Part shown: in pieces, positions 1 through 11,642 of the stretch
Numbering within the stretch: the stretch's first letter is position 1
Layout of the letters: each line of letters opens with the position of its first letter
Source: Nageia nagi
Taxonomy: Eukaryota; Pinophyta
Length of the DNA: 64,000 nucleotides
NCBI GenBank assembly: GCA_050084985.1
Contig: JBITNC010000001.1
Span: forward strand, 181,784,001 to 181,848,000
Reading direction: 5' to 3'
The notes under the pieces: generated by a model
Database searches by the model: none
Seen by the model: only the letters and a program-made list of their open reading frames with translations
What the model was told of the DNA's origin: nothing
Program-made: the position numbers and the translations under genes

Positions 1-1286
1 GTAGAGGATGAACAACAACTCAATGAAAAAAATGATTTGATTAAATAAATTATTTTTAATTTTTAAATTAGTAAGTATCCTAAAGCTTTGGATAGATTTC
101 AAAGAATGAGGTTCAAGTTGTATGCCCTTAAGTTTATCATGATAAATGATCATCTATATAGAAAAGTTTCTGATAACACCCTATTAAGATGTGCGACTCA
201 TGATGAATCCTAGAGAATATTACATGAATTTCATTATAGATTCTTTGACAAGCATTATAGTGGACCAACTAAAATAGCAAAAGTATTAAAATCTAAATAT
301 TATTGGCCCGCCATATTTCAAGATTCATTCAAGATTATTCAAGAGTGTGATAAATACAACAAATTCATAGGAAACAAAATACAAGCTTCCATACCTCTAA
401 AACATGTGGTAGTTAAGGAACCCTTTCAACAATGGGATATGAACTTCATTGGTGTTATAAACTCAAATTTCTTAGTAGGCCATAAGTTCATCTTGATTGT
501 AATTGATTACTTCACTAGATGGTCAAAAGCTATGCCATGTAAGAATGTAAATTAAGAATTAGTGATAGATATGATAAAAAGAATAATCACTTGCTTTGGC
601 ATCCCATATACTATTATCTCATATTATGGCATAGCATTTATTAGAGGTAACTTGTCAAAATTTATTGCTAAATATGGGATATAGTAGCTATTCTTTTCAA
701 ATTATTACCTATAAGGTAATGGGTTAGCTGAATCAACTAATAAAAACTTAACTTAGATAATCAAAAGAACAATTGAAGGGAATCACAAATAATGGCACAC
801 ATAATTGGACCTTGCATTATGGGTACATAGAATTAGTAATCAAGACATCCCCATATGCACTAGTATATGGTAAAAGACTTATGTTGCCAATACACATTGA
901 GTTACTAGCATTAAGAATCCTGCAAGAAGTGGAGGATCATGAATTTGAGCCACTACAGTCTAGGTATAATTAGCTTTTGAAATTAGAGAAGGAATAGAAC
1001 AAAGCATATGAATCATTTTCACACCATCAACACATTATCAAGAAATGGTTTGATAAGAAAAGTCTTCTTGGGTAAAGTTTGAACTAGGTGACATTGTCCT
1101 CAAATGGGATGAGGAAAGAGCAAAGCCTGGAAGACACCAAAAATTTGATTCTCTATGGAGTGGGTATGATATCATCACTTAACCCATGCAAAGTAATGCA
1201 TTCAAATTGCAAGACATCATTGAGTCCTAATAATTACCTATTCCCATTAATGGGATCTATATGAAACATTACTGTGTGGTAAGGTG
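1..1286 (+). pseudogene. Ty3/gypsy pol remnant: RNase H tail and integrase
   Basis: This is the C-terminal part of a gypsy polyprotein, entering from before the window. Translated in pieces it shows the linker after RNase H (LYALKFIMINDHLYRK), the HHCC zinc-binding region of integrase (HYRFFDKHYSGP, then ECDKYN where the second Cys appears lost), the core around 430-720, and the C-terminal part with SPYALVYGKRLMLP near 850-890. Key residues are damaged. The usual catalytic Asp of the WxxDFIG motif is Asn (WDMNFIG), and the usual DNGTAF motif reads YYGIAF. The conserved YxPQGNGLAE stretch has TAA where Gln is expected. The frame changes near 780-840 and again near 1060. The ORF 773-973 (SPYALVYG region) is a genuine piece of this pseudogene. 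It cannot be active. Confidence 0.85.
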
Positions 1287-1859
1287 ATTTTGTAACACCC
1301 ACCAAATAGTGTATAGTGTAATATATATAGCTTATTGGACCTTCCATGTGAAGAAATAAATCAATTTAAAAAAATCATTCTTGTACATATTTTAGAAATA
1401 GCTCCCAAGAAAGTAGGTAGCTGTTAATGCTCAGCATAATTTGGCATCATCTAGAGTTAGTGTCAATGCATTGCTTAGCTTTAGCTAAATAAGGTAGCAT
1501 TTAAGGAAAGATTTCCTTAGATTTCTTAAAACATCACATGGGTACCTCAAGTTAAATCTAGCATGCTCCAAATTGTCTCATTTAACTTATCTTAGCCCAA
1601 TCCATATAGTGCATGAATCTCAACATTTCCAAACATTAATTACCATTAATAGAAGGCTCACAAACATTGGATGAATAAAACATCCTACATACCCTCTAAC
1701 TCAACACTTAGCCATTTTCAAGCATACCAATTTTTATTGTTTCCAAAGCTTATAGATTATAGAGTTGAGTAGAGTAAGGAGATAGAGAGTTGCATGACAC
1801 TGCACAGTATTATTATAGTCTCAAATGCAAACTAAAGGTTCTAAAAGAGTACTAACATC
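1287..1859. other. Non-coding stretch after the pol remnant
   Basis: There is no supportable reading frame or RNA gene here. It probably holds the 3' untranslated or LTR sequence of the pol remnant upstream, but I find no matching LTR partner in the window. It contains one copy of a 47-bp direct repeat. Confidence 0.4.
1328..1374 (+). repeat. 47-bp direct repeat, copy 1
   Basis: This segment begins TAGCTTATTGGACCTTCC and recurs nearly unchanged at 2294-2340, 966 bp downstream. The downstream copy lies inside the unknown + strand reading frame; this copy lies in non-coding DNA. Confidence 0.75.
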
Positions 1860-4294
1860 ATGATGACTTTCCAATCTTCATTTGCAATTGAAATAGAGCA
1901 AGTGGATATTGACTTTATATCCATGCATGAAGAATATATTGAAAATGATCTAGAAGTGAATTGGACTGAGATGGAGGTAATGAATTATATTGATACATGG
2001 AGGTCCAACCCTAATCGTATCCTTCTACAACATGACACCTAAAGTTGTCAAAAAAGGGAAATCATTAGTACACTCAAATAGAGATGTCATGATCAACTAG
2101 GGCTTAGCTTATTGTGTGCCCTATGAATCATTCATATGCCCTAAGCTATTGTATTCAATCATACATAAGCAAAACCAGCAAGGTTATCAAATAGGAATGT
2201 TTAAGCACCAAGAGAAGGGAGATGAGTTAGAGCTAAAATTTGAAGTGATACTGGACTACTCCCTTAACTCTATTCTTTAAGCATTTTCTATCCTAGCTTA
2301 TTGGACCTTCCATGTGAAAAAATAAATCAATTTAAAAAAAGACAAGAATGAATTTTATTGTAATAAAGATGAGATGATAAATTGGATTGATGAGAGATAC
2401 TAGGGAAATAGAGCAACACAACTCTAGCCAAGATATGAGATAGCCCTATTGGAAAAGAAGAGGGATAGAAAAGTATTACAAGCATGAGAAATTATTATGG
2501 GAATGAAAACCTAGATTGAAGTAGATGAAGCCATGGTATGTATGGCTTATAATATCATAAAGGATCACATTTGCTATGATTTGTTGGCTTTCATTACTAA
2601 TGAAATAAAGAGATGTCTATTTAAAATTAAAAAATTAGACTTCAAACATTCACCATATCTTTGGTGGCTCTTGACCCATCAAAATCTTAACAAACTTGTA
2701 GAGGAAAGGTTGTCAATTTAGCTAACAAATCCTAATGTTAGACAAGTACCAATTGATTTGATAGTGCCATTTTTGAATAAGTTGTATGGATAATACTATG
2801 AGTTCATGGATAGATTCTATGAAATAGTAATGCAAATTTTGACTAGAAGATTTCCTAGTAGACTACACAAAAGTGTAATGTAGGAGCTATAGGGAGGAAA
2901 CAAAGTTGATGACTAGTACTTTCTCAAAGACTGCACCATGGTTATGAGGTATGGGTTTTTTTGAAAATCCCTTTTTCTTACCTAAATATGTAACCCCTAA
3001 GCTATATTCCATAGAAATAGGAAAGAAAATTGGTGCCATAGATACCAAGTATGGGTATGAGGGTAGTTTTAAATATATTATAGATATACTGACTTCTACT
3101 AAAAAAATTTCTCTTTTAGAAGTAAGTTGTAAAGATAGCATAGCAAAATTCCTTATATAGAATTTTAAATTAGATATGGAAAAAATTCCATAGATGTATG
3201 ACCCTTCAAGGGAAAGGAAAGACATAATAAGGTCAAACAAGAAATGCTTAACATTTTCCCATGAGTATAGGCCTCATGTGGAATACTTTGTAAATAAAAC
3301 TAAGAAAGAAGTAGAAATGTTCCCTAAGTTGGAACTTACACCCCTAAACAAGGCTTAGATGACCCTTGAGAGGATTAAAAAATATAGGAACTAGGAAAGT
3401 AAATGATAAGATTTTTCTCTCAACCTAGAATTCCTTACCTAGTTAACAGGTTTTGGGTGGGGCCCTAATAAAATCTATTATTTCATAAAATTTAGATTTG
3501 AATATGCAACAAAGATTCATCACATTGAGAGAAAATTATTTGATAAATTTAAATATGATAGGTTTTGGGATGTTGAATATACCAAGGATCCTCTGGTAGA
3601 ATTGGGCCAACCTCTTCCTCCTAATTTTTAAGGAAGATTAGTTACAAGGGTGAGGAAGGCAGAGGTTGAACAACCATCCAGCTTAATAGAGCCTGTAAAG
3701 AAGGGAGAATGGAATCCCTCAAATACTACTACCACTTCCTAGGAGTATTCTCTAAAAAAGAGGAGAATTCAAACCCTTGCTCAAAAATAAGAAACCCCAA
3801 AGAAGGAGGAAAAACCAATAAAGAAGCCTCACTCCACTCAATCAAGATCATAAATGACTATGCCTCCACCTTTAAAAAACATAGAAGAAACTTCAAGAGT
3901 TATGACAAAAGAGGAAAAAAAATTTAATATAGAGGAAATATAAGAACCTCAAAACATAGATATTGGTGCTCCCCTAGAATAATAAGAAGTATTGAAGAAT
4001 AAAGAAACCTTGAAAAAGGAATGCTTACAAGTTCAACAAGGTCGAGGGAATGTACTTGAAGCTAGTAGATCTATAGTAGTTGCACCTAGACGTGGACTAA
4101 GTGATGATGGTGATGAATATAGAAGGAAAGAAGACTCTAACATAATGGATAAAGATTATGATGATGATAAGATCATGGAAGAAGTAAAGAAAGAAATAGA
4201 AATTCAAGATTCTACGTCTCCAAAGTAGTTAGAACTTACATAATAGGTTATCACATCTATCTCATGTGTAATTACTCCTCCTCATTCTTTAATT
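1860..4294 (+). pseudogene. Large unknown reading frame, 5' half (split by the Tat insertion)
   Basis: A long + strand frame can be followed from an ATG at 1860 through about 800 codons. It has many single stops (mostly TAG) and a few frame changes, for example near 2040 and 2950. The product would be charged and Lys/Glu-rich. Recognisable pieces are MACMAYNII-like sequence near 2530, FLPKYVTPKLYSIEIGKKIG near 2980, and an acidic-basic region near 4080-4230 (DDDKIMEEVKKEIEIQD). Continuity between stops over 2.4 kb argues for a once-real gene. It stops exactly at the Tat target site and continues at 23585. I recognise no domain. It could be the gag-like or extra ORF of a retroelement, because gypsy integrase remnants lie on both sides on the same strand. 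Function unknown. Confidence 0.6.
2294..2340 (+). repeat. 47-bp direct repeat, copy 2
   Basis: This is the second copy of the repeat seen at 1328-1374, with one or two differences. It falls within the decayed unknown reading frame, where it reads as part of a peptide containing AYWTFHVKK. Confidence 0.75.
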
Positions 4295-4299
4295 CCTAC
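4295..4299. repeat. Target site duplication, left copy (CCTAC)
   Basis: CCTAC lies just left of the Tat element and recurs as CCTAC at 23580-23584 just right of it. Five bp is the usual duplication size for Ty3/gypsy integration. Two bases (TA) lie between this copy and the canonical TG-type LTR edge at 4302. Confidence 0.85.
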
Positions 4300-4301
4300 T
4301 A

Positions 4302-5439
4302 TGTATATTGAATTGTGCACCTAAAATGCAATTTAGCCAGATAAATCATTCAACATAATAAATCAGAACACATTCAATATTACACATCAATAATAATGCA
4401 GATATTATCTCCAAAAAAGATTTTGATGAAATTTAATACAATAAGAGATTGTTATCGATCTGTATGAATTGATATCGATTGATTATCGATTAACAATGAT
4501 CATTATGGATCAGCAATGATCTACGTATGGATCAGCAACAATCTACGTATGGATCAGTAGCAATCAATGGTCTCCCACTATTGTTGTGCTCATTGTAAAC
4601 TTCTAGCTTTTGTCATCGATCTAAGAAATCACCATCAATTGATCTCTAAATCATCGATGATTTATGGCATTATAGTGAACTTTTCACAAAATTTTGAAAT
4701 GTTTGTATCTCTTCCTGGTTGTTCTCCTTCATGCTTGCTTCTATCGTTCTTTTCTTGTATTGACCCTACACATAGAAAATGAATGAAACATCAAAGCATA
4801 CCTACTAATACATATGAATTAGAAGTAAATAACATAATATTAAAACATACTTGATAGTAGATTTGCTATTGATCAAACTTCCAATCTTTGCTTACAAACT
4901 TCTGGTTTAATTTTTACAGAGCTTCGCTATAATAAATTTAGGTCCCTTTGTTCACATACAAAGCTTGTATTTATAAGCTCAAAAGTTTGTTATTCATTTA
5001 TTTTGTCATCACAAGATTCTAGGTAACATCCTGTATGAAATCTTGAGGTGTTATTATCTCAAACCCACATCCATAATTCTAAACTGTGCATACTAGGCTA
5101 TTCTAGGCTTAGATTTGTCTATTTTTGAATTATTCAGGGATCGTCAATGATCCTAGAGGATCGTCAATGATTATGATAGGTCATCAATGATTGTTTAGTA
5201 AATTTTATACTAATATTAGAATGTTTGCCCAATGGTCATTTTTTTAATGAAAAGGGGTCGTATGACCACTCGTTATGCATCTACTTGAAAAGATCTATCC
5301 AATAATAGAATTTTAAAGCTTATTTGAGGCTTGTATAAGGAGTTATAATCATTTTAATGTGATATATGTTAGAAAGATACTTATTTTATTTATTTATATA
5401 TTGTTAAATTAAATGTAGGGTTTATTTTGAGTGTCTAAA
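4302..5439 (-). repeat. Tat 3' LTR (left copy)
   Basis: This 1138-bp copy matches 22508-23579 along its whole length. On the minus strand it starts TTTAGACAC (TGTAGACAC in the partner; one C-to-A change on + at 5438) and ends CAATATACA. It holds ~50 bp near 4990-5040 and ~20 bp near 5150 that the right copy lacks. A cluster of ATCGAT/GATC motifs lies at about 4450-4660 and 5140-5190. Confidence 0.92.
4967..4975 (-). promoter_or_regulatory. TATA-like box of the Tat 3' LTR
   Basis: The minus strand reads TATAAATAC. The same box is kept in the other LTR at 23173-23181, which supports a role as the LTR promoter core. No start site can be fixed from sequence. Confidence 0.5.
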
Positions 5440-5456
5440 TTTTGCCCCTTTTTGAA
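5440..5456 (-). other. Polypurine tract next to the Tat 3' LTR
   Basis: The minus strand reads AAAAAGGGGCAAAA directly before the 3' LTR. This is the position and composition expected of the primer for plus-strand DNA synthesis. Confidence 0.75.
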
Positions 5457-6935
5457 TTATCAACAGAAGATGAGGTTGATAATTTCAAAAAATATATAAT
5501 GAGAAGCCTTGTTGTTTGATTATATTTTGCTACTTTTCCATGATATAATTTTTGACTCAATTTCTCAGATGAATCAAAATTTTAATTTATCAAATTATGA
5601 TAAAATGTGTTTTCCTTTAACATTTGATATAGTTTTGAAAACAAATTTGAATATACTTCAGAAGTGACTATTTTCGGTATGATGATGTATTGAGCTTGTG
5701 TAACAGTTGCATGACATTTCTATTATGTCATTTTGCATGTCTAAGTACACCTATACCGTATAAGTTTTCTTTAGTATATGAATTTTAATGGTGTTGTCCT
5801 TTGTCCTGACAATGGGGTTTCAAGATGATCTCCTGTAACAAGGATACATCACATTTTATCTCCTTTGATATTTGTAAATATTAATGATATTTTTAAGAAA
5901 TATCATCAGAATCCTCTTTTTTTTTTTTAAATTGATGCATTCTAAAAATGATATTGTAATACATCAAAACTACGCTTATGTCAATCTCCATACTATTGCT
6001 ATCTATGGTAATTGCATGATAAGATTCTAGTTTGTCTTTGCATATCGAAGCAAGTATGTGATATTAAGCTTATTTGATGTATGCAATTTTGAGATAGTAA
6101 TGTTGTATCAAAACTTCACTTGTTTTTATCTACATACTATGTGTTGTTTATAGCAATTGCATGACAAGACTCTAGTTTGTCTATGCATGTCAAAACGAGT
6201 ATGTGATAGGAAGCTTATTTTGTATATACAAGTCATCTTTCACTTTTCTTTGCTTTTGTCCTAGCAGAATGGGTTTCATGATGATCTTTTACATCCAATG
6301 CTTATTTTGCCATCTGAGCTCAAACTTAGTCTGATCTACTTTTCATATTTGACTTAGTCAAAGATTGTTAACGATCTTTCTAGGATCGTTGACAATCATA
6401 AAGTGATCATCATCGATTTGTATGGTAAAAATACTATCTTTATAATAGTATATTTTGCTAAAAATATCTTAGTTTCTTGTGTTTAGACTTGTTTTAATGG
6501 TGATTTTAATTATTTTACCCTAATAAGTTTACTTAATACTAGTCCTTCATGTGTCGATGTGTTTGGCAGTCCTGTGACATTGGAGCATTCTTCTAGGCAA
6601 AAAATAATGTAATTTATAATTTGTTCACTTTCATCTTAGTGAATAAAGCTTTTAATTTTGTCTATACACAAATAAATTTTAAAATATTTAAAGAAAGTAT
6701 ACTTCATATCATGCATTTTTAGATGAGCGTGAAATCGTTGAAGATCAGTGTAATGATCATCAATGATCAATTTGAAATCGTTGATGATCAGTGTAACGAT
6801 CACCGACGATCCCTGATGCGAGGGTTTTAAAAGAAAATAGTTTTACTTTTCACTTTTTACTTTTCATTTGCTTTTCCACTTTTATCTTTTCTTACTTATC
6901 ATTTTCATTTCTTTACCAAATTTTTAGCAGATTAG
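5457..6935. repeat. Tat non-coding DNA upstream of the antisense PMD gene, with internal duplications
   Basis: No coding sequence. Two diverged direct repeats of ~130 bp start at about 5960 and 6104 (period ~144 bp, sharing ATCAAAAC and CTAGTTTGTCT). A shorter related block occurs at 5799-5846 and 6251-6298 (TTTGTCCT then GGGTTTCA and GATGATCT). GATC-type palindromic motifs cluster at 6360-6415 and 6720-6815. From about 6840 to 6930 the + strand is a pyrimidine-rich tract (repeated ACTTTT/CTTTTC). It leads straight to the ATG of the PMD gene and would suit its 5' leader. Confidence 0.6.
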
Positions 6936-9449
6936 ATGGTGCCACGCAAGAGGATTTCGAAGAAAGGCAAATCAATCTCTAAAGAGGTATTTTACCCATC
7001 CATTTCTTTGTTTTATTTTACAGTTTTTTTTTTTAGGAACTAGGTTAATATTAATAGTTAAAAATGTTTATCTATGTTTTAACATGATGTAGGTTGTATT
7101 AGCATAGGGTTTTTATGGTTTTTATATTCATTTGTATGTGTATTTTTAAAACCCTAGCCGATGGTTTGCACCTCGACTTTGGTTTTTATAGATTCGTTAG
7201 TGATTTTATCAATCACCAACGATCTCTTTAGAATCGTCACCGATTTAACGATCGGTAATGATCTCTTAGAAGTCGTCATCGATTGCTTAACACAATCGAT
7301 AATGATCATAAAATAATTTTTTTTTATGGTTAGAATAATTAATCAACTTAAATATCATTGTTTTGGTATGTCGTGTTTTAAAAATATTATATACTAAATT
7401 TTTATGTCTATCTTTTTAGGTTTCAAAGGTTTTCACTTCTAGGGGTCATTACCCTCAGATTCTCCATGACCTTAGTGGTCAAGTACCTGACACAGATCAC
7501 ACTTTTCTTCATGATGTTGGTTTTGGAGTAGCCCCATATATGGGTCATATCCAAAAGGACCTCGCAGTTTTAGCTGCACTTTTTGAGAGATGGGATCCAG
7601 TGATTAATGCTTTCCTTCTCCCTACTGGTCCTATCATTATTACAGTGGAGGACATTCATCGTATTTTGAGACTTCCAGTCCAAGGCATGGATATTGTTCT
7701 TCTATAGACTAGAGAGAAGGCTCGACCATTAGTGAGCGAGCTTTTTGGGGAGGATGTAGTTGAGAGTTGATGGTGTAGATTCAGGCAGGAGGCCTAATGT
7801 ATTATTAGTTTTAGTGAGGATTATCAGAGGAGGAGCATCCTACATATCTTCGTGTTACTTATCACATGGGATGTATCATGTGTTATGGTGCACCCGATGT
7901 TGGTGGTGGGAGATTTCCTTGGGCTCTGATGGGTGTACTCCATCAGATGATTACTTTGAGGATCACTTTTCCTTGGACCCCTTCATTATTAGCCCTTATT
8001 TATAGGGAGCTTTATTTTTGGTACGGAATCCTATAGCTATGGTTGCTACAAACACTTATTTTATAGGCTTGGGCATATGAGCATATTTATCCTTGCCAGC
8101 CTTTAGGATTACCTGATCCTACATATACCACTTGTAGATATACATCAGGTATTCGATGTTGGAGCCATTTACTAGTTATTCCACATAGGGATGGAATTTA
8201 GAGAGACGTCACTTTTTATAGGTAGCTCTTGAGCAGTTTGATTCCTAGTCAGATTCAGTGGAGGATTAGTTTGCAGATTACTAATTTTGTTGAGACTAGT
8301 TTCCATTTATATGGGACTAGATAGGTGCTATTTTTATAGGGTCCTCGAGTAGGTATCGTAGAGTATTTTCATTATGATTGGTTTCATCGATAGTTCAGCC
8401 TTTCTTAGGACATTCCACCTCCACCCCTTCAATATCTTCATCCAAGGGATGCTCCTATATCAGGTGTTTCTTTGTTGACTTATTCACCTATGGTTCTTAG
8501 AGCTGGTGAGGATATCCCAAATGAGGATATGCCTATGAATGATGTGGGGACTTCAAAGGCTTTTGCATCATGGTGGGATACTAAGCTGGTAGGGTTTTTT
8601 AGGAGTGAGGTGACCAATGAGCATCCTACTCAGAGAGCTCAGGTGGATATAGCTCCAAAGATAGTGACTGAGGAGCCTGCTAGTACTACTGGTGGAGATA
8701 ATTTTACTATGGAGGATTTTGAGGGTTTTAATGCTAGGGGTGTGACTGGAGAGGTTCTAAAGACTAAGGAGGGTAGGTTTTAGCAGCCTAAGGTTCCTAC
8801 TTAGACTACTTTTGAGCGAGGGGAGTCCAGTGAGAGGAGTGCTACTTCTTATGAGGCTAAGATCATAGAGCTTCAGTATGTGATTGAAGAGCTTCACACT
8901 CTTTAGGATGCTTATACTTTGTACTTAGCCAATTTGAGAGGAGATATTGCTTCCATGAGGACTAAGATGATAGCTCTCATACATTTAGATAGTGCTTGCA
9001 TGAGATATAGATCTGAACGAGATACTCTTCATCAATCTCTAATGGATGCTACTACTCATATTGCTGAGTTATCTAGTGGGGTTGCAGATCCAAGTGTCGG
9101 TACTTCAATTCCTTTTATAGATGAGCATGCAGATCAGTTGAGGGAGCATGATTACTATCGTAGGGTTGTGGAGTTTTGGTTACCTAGTTTCCCAAGATAT
9201 TCTTTAGATGGTCCTAGTTCACCACCTAGACTAGCACCAAGGTTTCCTCATTCACCAATTTCAGGTGGCTTGGGTCATTTTGGGAGTTGAGGCCAACATG
9301 TAGCATCAATTTCTCAATCTCATTCTACTGCTAGGGGTGTATCTCCTAGGACATATGCTATAGGTTTGAGATCTGTTACTAGGGATGAGGGTTCTTCAAA
9401 TCATCCTGGTGATCCTCATGATGATGTTGTATCTATTGGAGGACATTGA
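6936..9449 (+). pseudogene. Plant mobile domain (PMD) gene, two exons, antisense within the Tat element
   Basis: Exon 1 would be 6936-6986 (ATG at 6936; basic peptide MVPRKRISKKGKSISKE). An intron 6987-7419 begins GTATTT and ends TTTTTAG. Exon 2 starts at 7420 in the same phase and runs to TGA at 9447-9449. PMD hallmarks in order: ALFERWDPVINAFLLP and VEDIHRILRLPVQG (~7580-7690), FPWALMGVLHQMITL (~7912-7957), AWAYEHIYP (~8068-8094), GPRVGIVEYFHYDWFHR (~8340-8390). The C-terminal part is a coiled-coil-like region (~8860-9060), then a Ser/Pro-rich tail. There are stops at ~7706 and later and a frame change near 7830, so it is dead. PMD proteins include Arabidopsis MAIN/MAIL1, and PMDs are known as cargo of gypsy and MULE elements. 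Here it lies opposite to gag-pol, between pol and the 3' LTR. Confidence 0.85.
6987..7419 (+). other. Predicted intron of the antisense PMD gene
   Basis: GT at 6987 and AG at 7418-7419 join two in-phase coding stretches, giving E|VSKVF at the junction. The interior has no usable frame and is AT/T-rich like plant introns. It contains a dense cluster of ATCG/GATC motifs at ~7190-7310. Confidence 0.6.
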
Positions 9450-10280
9450 TATTCTATTTTTGATAATATATATATAATGTACCTTTTATTCTTTATTATT
9501 ATGGCTCATGTTGCTATGATGATTATGAGGTTATAGTTTCTTGATGTACTTCTTAGATTATTTTATTATTTGATGGATAGACTGATGATATGTTATGGTA
9601 TTTCTATGATTCTTGATGCATGGTCTTACATTTTATGTATGCTTGAAATTATGATAAAATAACTTATGATGTCATGTTATGTAGATTAAATAAACATAAT
9701 TGTCTTTTAATTAATTGATGATGAAATGATGTTGATGATAGATGTAACTTTCAGAATGTATGATGCATAGATATAATTGTGAACTATATGATGTATAATT
9801 TTGAGGATACTTTTTATAATTTTTAAATAATGATAACATATATAACATATATCAACAAATTAATTTGATGATGTTACTAATCTCAAAATTAATTTAATAA
9901 TAAGTACAATTATAGTTGCCATAAATAATAAATCTAATTTATAATTTTAATAAGTTAAGTTACTTTAAGTTATTGATAACGTGGAATAACATAGTTGTTT
10001 GAATAACTGATTGATTATAAATTGTAGATAATTAACCTATTAATTAATTCAATAATTAATAACATATTTTCTGAATATTTTTGCGAAATCAGATGCATCA
10101 TTTTTTGCACTTGGCAATTTTACAATAAAACACTCCACACAATAAACTATACATGAATATCAACTATATCTTGGTTTATTGTATTTTTTACAGAATCAGA
10201 GCTCATCATCTTCCACACTTGGCAATTTTCTACAATAAACCACTTGACATAATAAACTAATTATTTATGGATATTTATGA

Positions 10281-10515
10281 ACATTAACTTTATCTTGGTT
10301 AGGGGAATAATAAATAATCATTCTTATCCTTTCCAAAGAAAAGCAATTTTAATAATGTTCAAAGGTAATGGATAATAATAAAAATGGCTTGACATGACAC
10401 ACTAGTGACTTATGGGTGTATATGAGCATTAACTTTATCTTGGTTAGGGGAACAATAAATAATCATTCTTATCCTTTCCAAAGAAAAGTAGTTTTAATAA
10501 TGTTCAAAGGTGATG
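10281..10515. repeat. 92-bp direct repeat, period 145 bp
   Basis: The block beginning CATTAACTTTATCTTGGTTA occurs at 10282 and again at 10427. It continues with strong identity through AAAGAAAAG to GTTCAAAGGT. The DNA between the copies is different. Confidence 0.8.
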
Positions 10516-10993
10516 CTATTATCAAGAGGAATGGGTTTAACAAAATGACACAAATGATTTTAAACACAAATAAAATATAAATTATGACAAAAGATTAGGT
10601 GATTTTAGATTAATGACCAAGTTATTATAACATCTACCTTATCTTTCTTTATCTTAAGATTTAACAACCTAAGATGATATCAAACAATATTGTTATATGT
10701 TGATAAGAAAATCTATAAACTCCAGTGTGTGCAGTGAGATTCATTTCCCTTCTAAGATCATTTGAGATGAAATATCTTAGAGATATTAATAAGCTAGTCT
10801 ATCCATATGAAACGTATAGAGGTCCATAGGAAACAAGGTTGCTAACCAAAATGGACATATCACCAACCGTAAGGTATGCCCCATTGCCATATAGGTGTCC
10901 ATAGCCCCGATGAGGATTAACCCCTTGATCCTGCTACAACCTTGCTCTACTACCATTCAGGCATCCATAGCCCCGGTAGAGGATATTGTAATC

Positions 10994-11047
10994 ACCCAAG
11001 AATCATTATAGCAATTTTTTTTTTTTACTATCAAATGATTCTTGGGT
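10994..11047. other. Perfect 14-bp inverted repeat with a T-run in the loop
   Basis: ACCCAAGAATCATT at 10994-11007 is the exact reverse complement of AATGATTCTTGGGT at 11034-11047. The 26-nt loop contains a run of 12 T. It could fold as a stable hairpin in transcripts of either strand. Confidence 0.75.
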
Positions 11048-11642
11048 TTGAGATGGATCGAATAATAGGATAAACACATAACTTTCACTCTTAATATCTC
11101 TTAGAATGATTTCATTCAAATTCTCTTCGAATTTTTTAATGTCGTAAGTGTTTGGAGTTTATGGATTTTCCTTCAAACACAAACTTTATGTTTTTCTATC
11201 ATCTATGGTATATTATTTCTTTGTGAAAGAAAAGACAAAGTGAATGTAGTGATAACAAGGAGATTATTCTAAAATAACCTTTTCACACATTACACATTTA
11301 CTGAATAACCACTTTTACAATGACATGCAACATATATTTACATCATACAAGGGCAGGGTACCCAATTGCCAAGTGACCTCTAGATGTTTTTCATCTAGGT
11401 ATATTTTATAATTTTATAATTTTTATGTGTTTTATAATTTTTCAATTTTTTAGGATTTTATCATTTTTTCTAAGGAATCTATTCATGACACATTCAAATC
11501 AAGTTTGAACTGCATCAGGATTAAATGAACAATGTGTTGAACTAAACAAAAAACTAAAATCTAATACCACTTGATCATGATAAATTTCTGGAACACAATA
11601 ATCTAAGTGTTCAGATGTCACAGTTTGTGTGATAGAGATGAT

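Larger units (their letters stand above)
9450..11642. other. Non-coding DNA between the convergent PMD gene and 3' sense ORF
   Basis: There are no coding frames. The stretch holds a 92-bp direct repeat (10281-10372 and 10426-10515), a ~40-bp repeat (CCATAGCCCCG near 10890 and 10965) and a perfect 14-bp hairpin at 10994-11047. As the two flanking genes point toward each other, termination signals for both would lie here, but none can be assigned. Confidence 0.5.

Noticed and set aside
2887-3240. Minus-strand ORF of 117 codons
   Set aside because: It lies opposite the long unknown + strand frame, which is continuous in composition on both sides, and has no motif. Treated as a shadow.
4567-4782. 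ORF repeated in both Tat LTRs (also 22773-22988)
   Set aside because: Both copies lie within LTRs antisense to element transcription. Similarity is due to LTR identity and there is no recognisable protein.
7760-8005. Plus-strand ORF of 81 codons inside the PMD gene
   Set aside because: It is in a different frame from the PMD motifs, which read clearly in another frame over the same bases (FPWALMGVLHQ).
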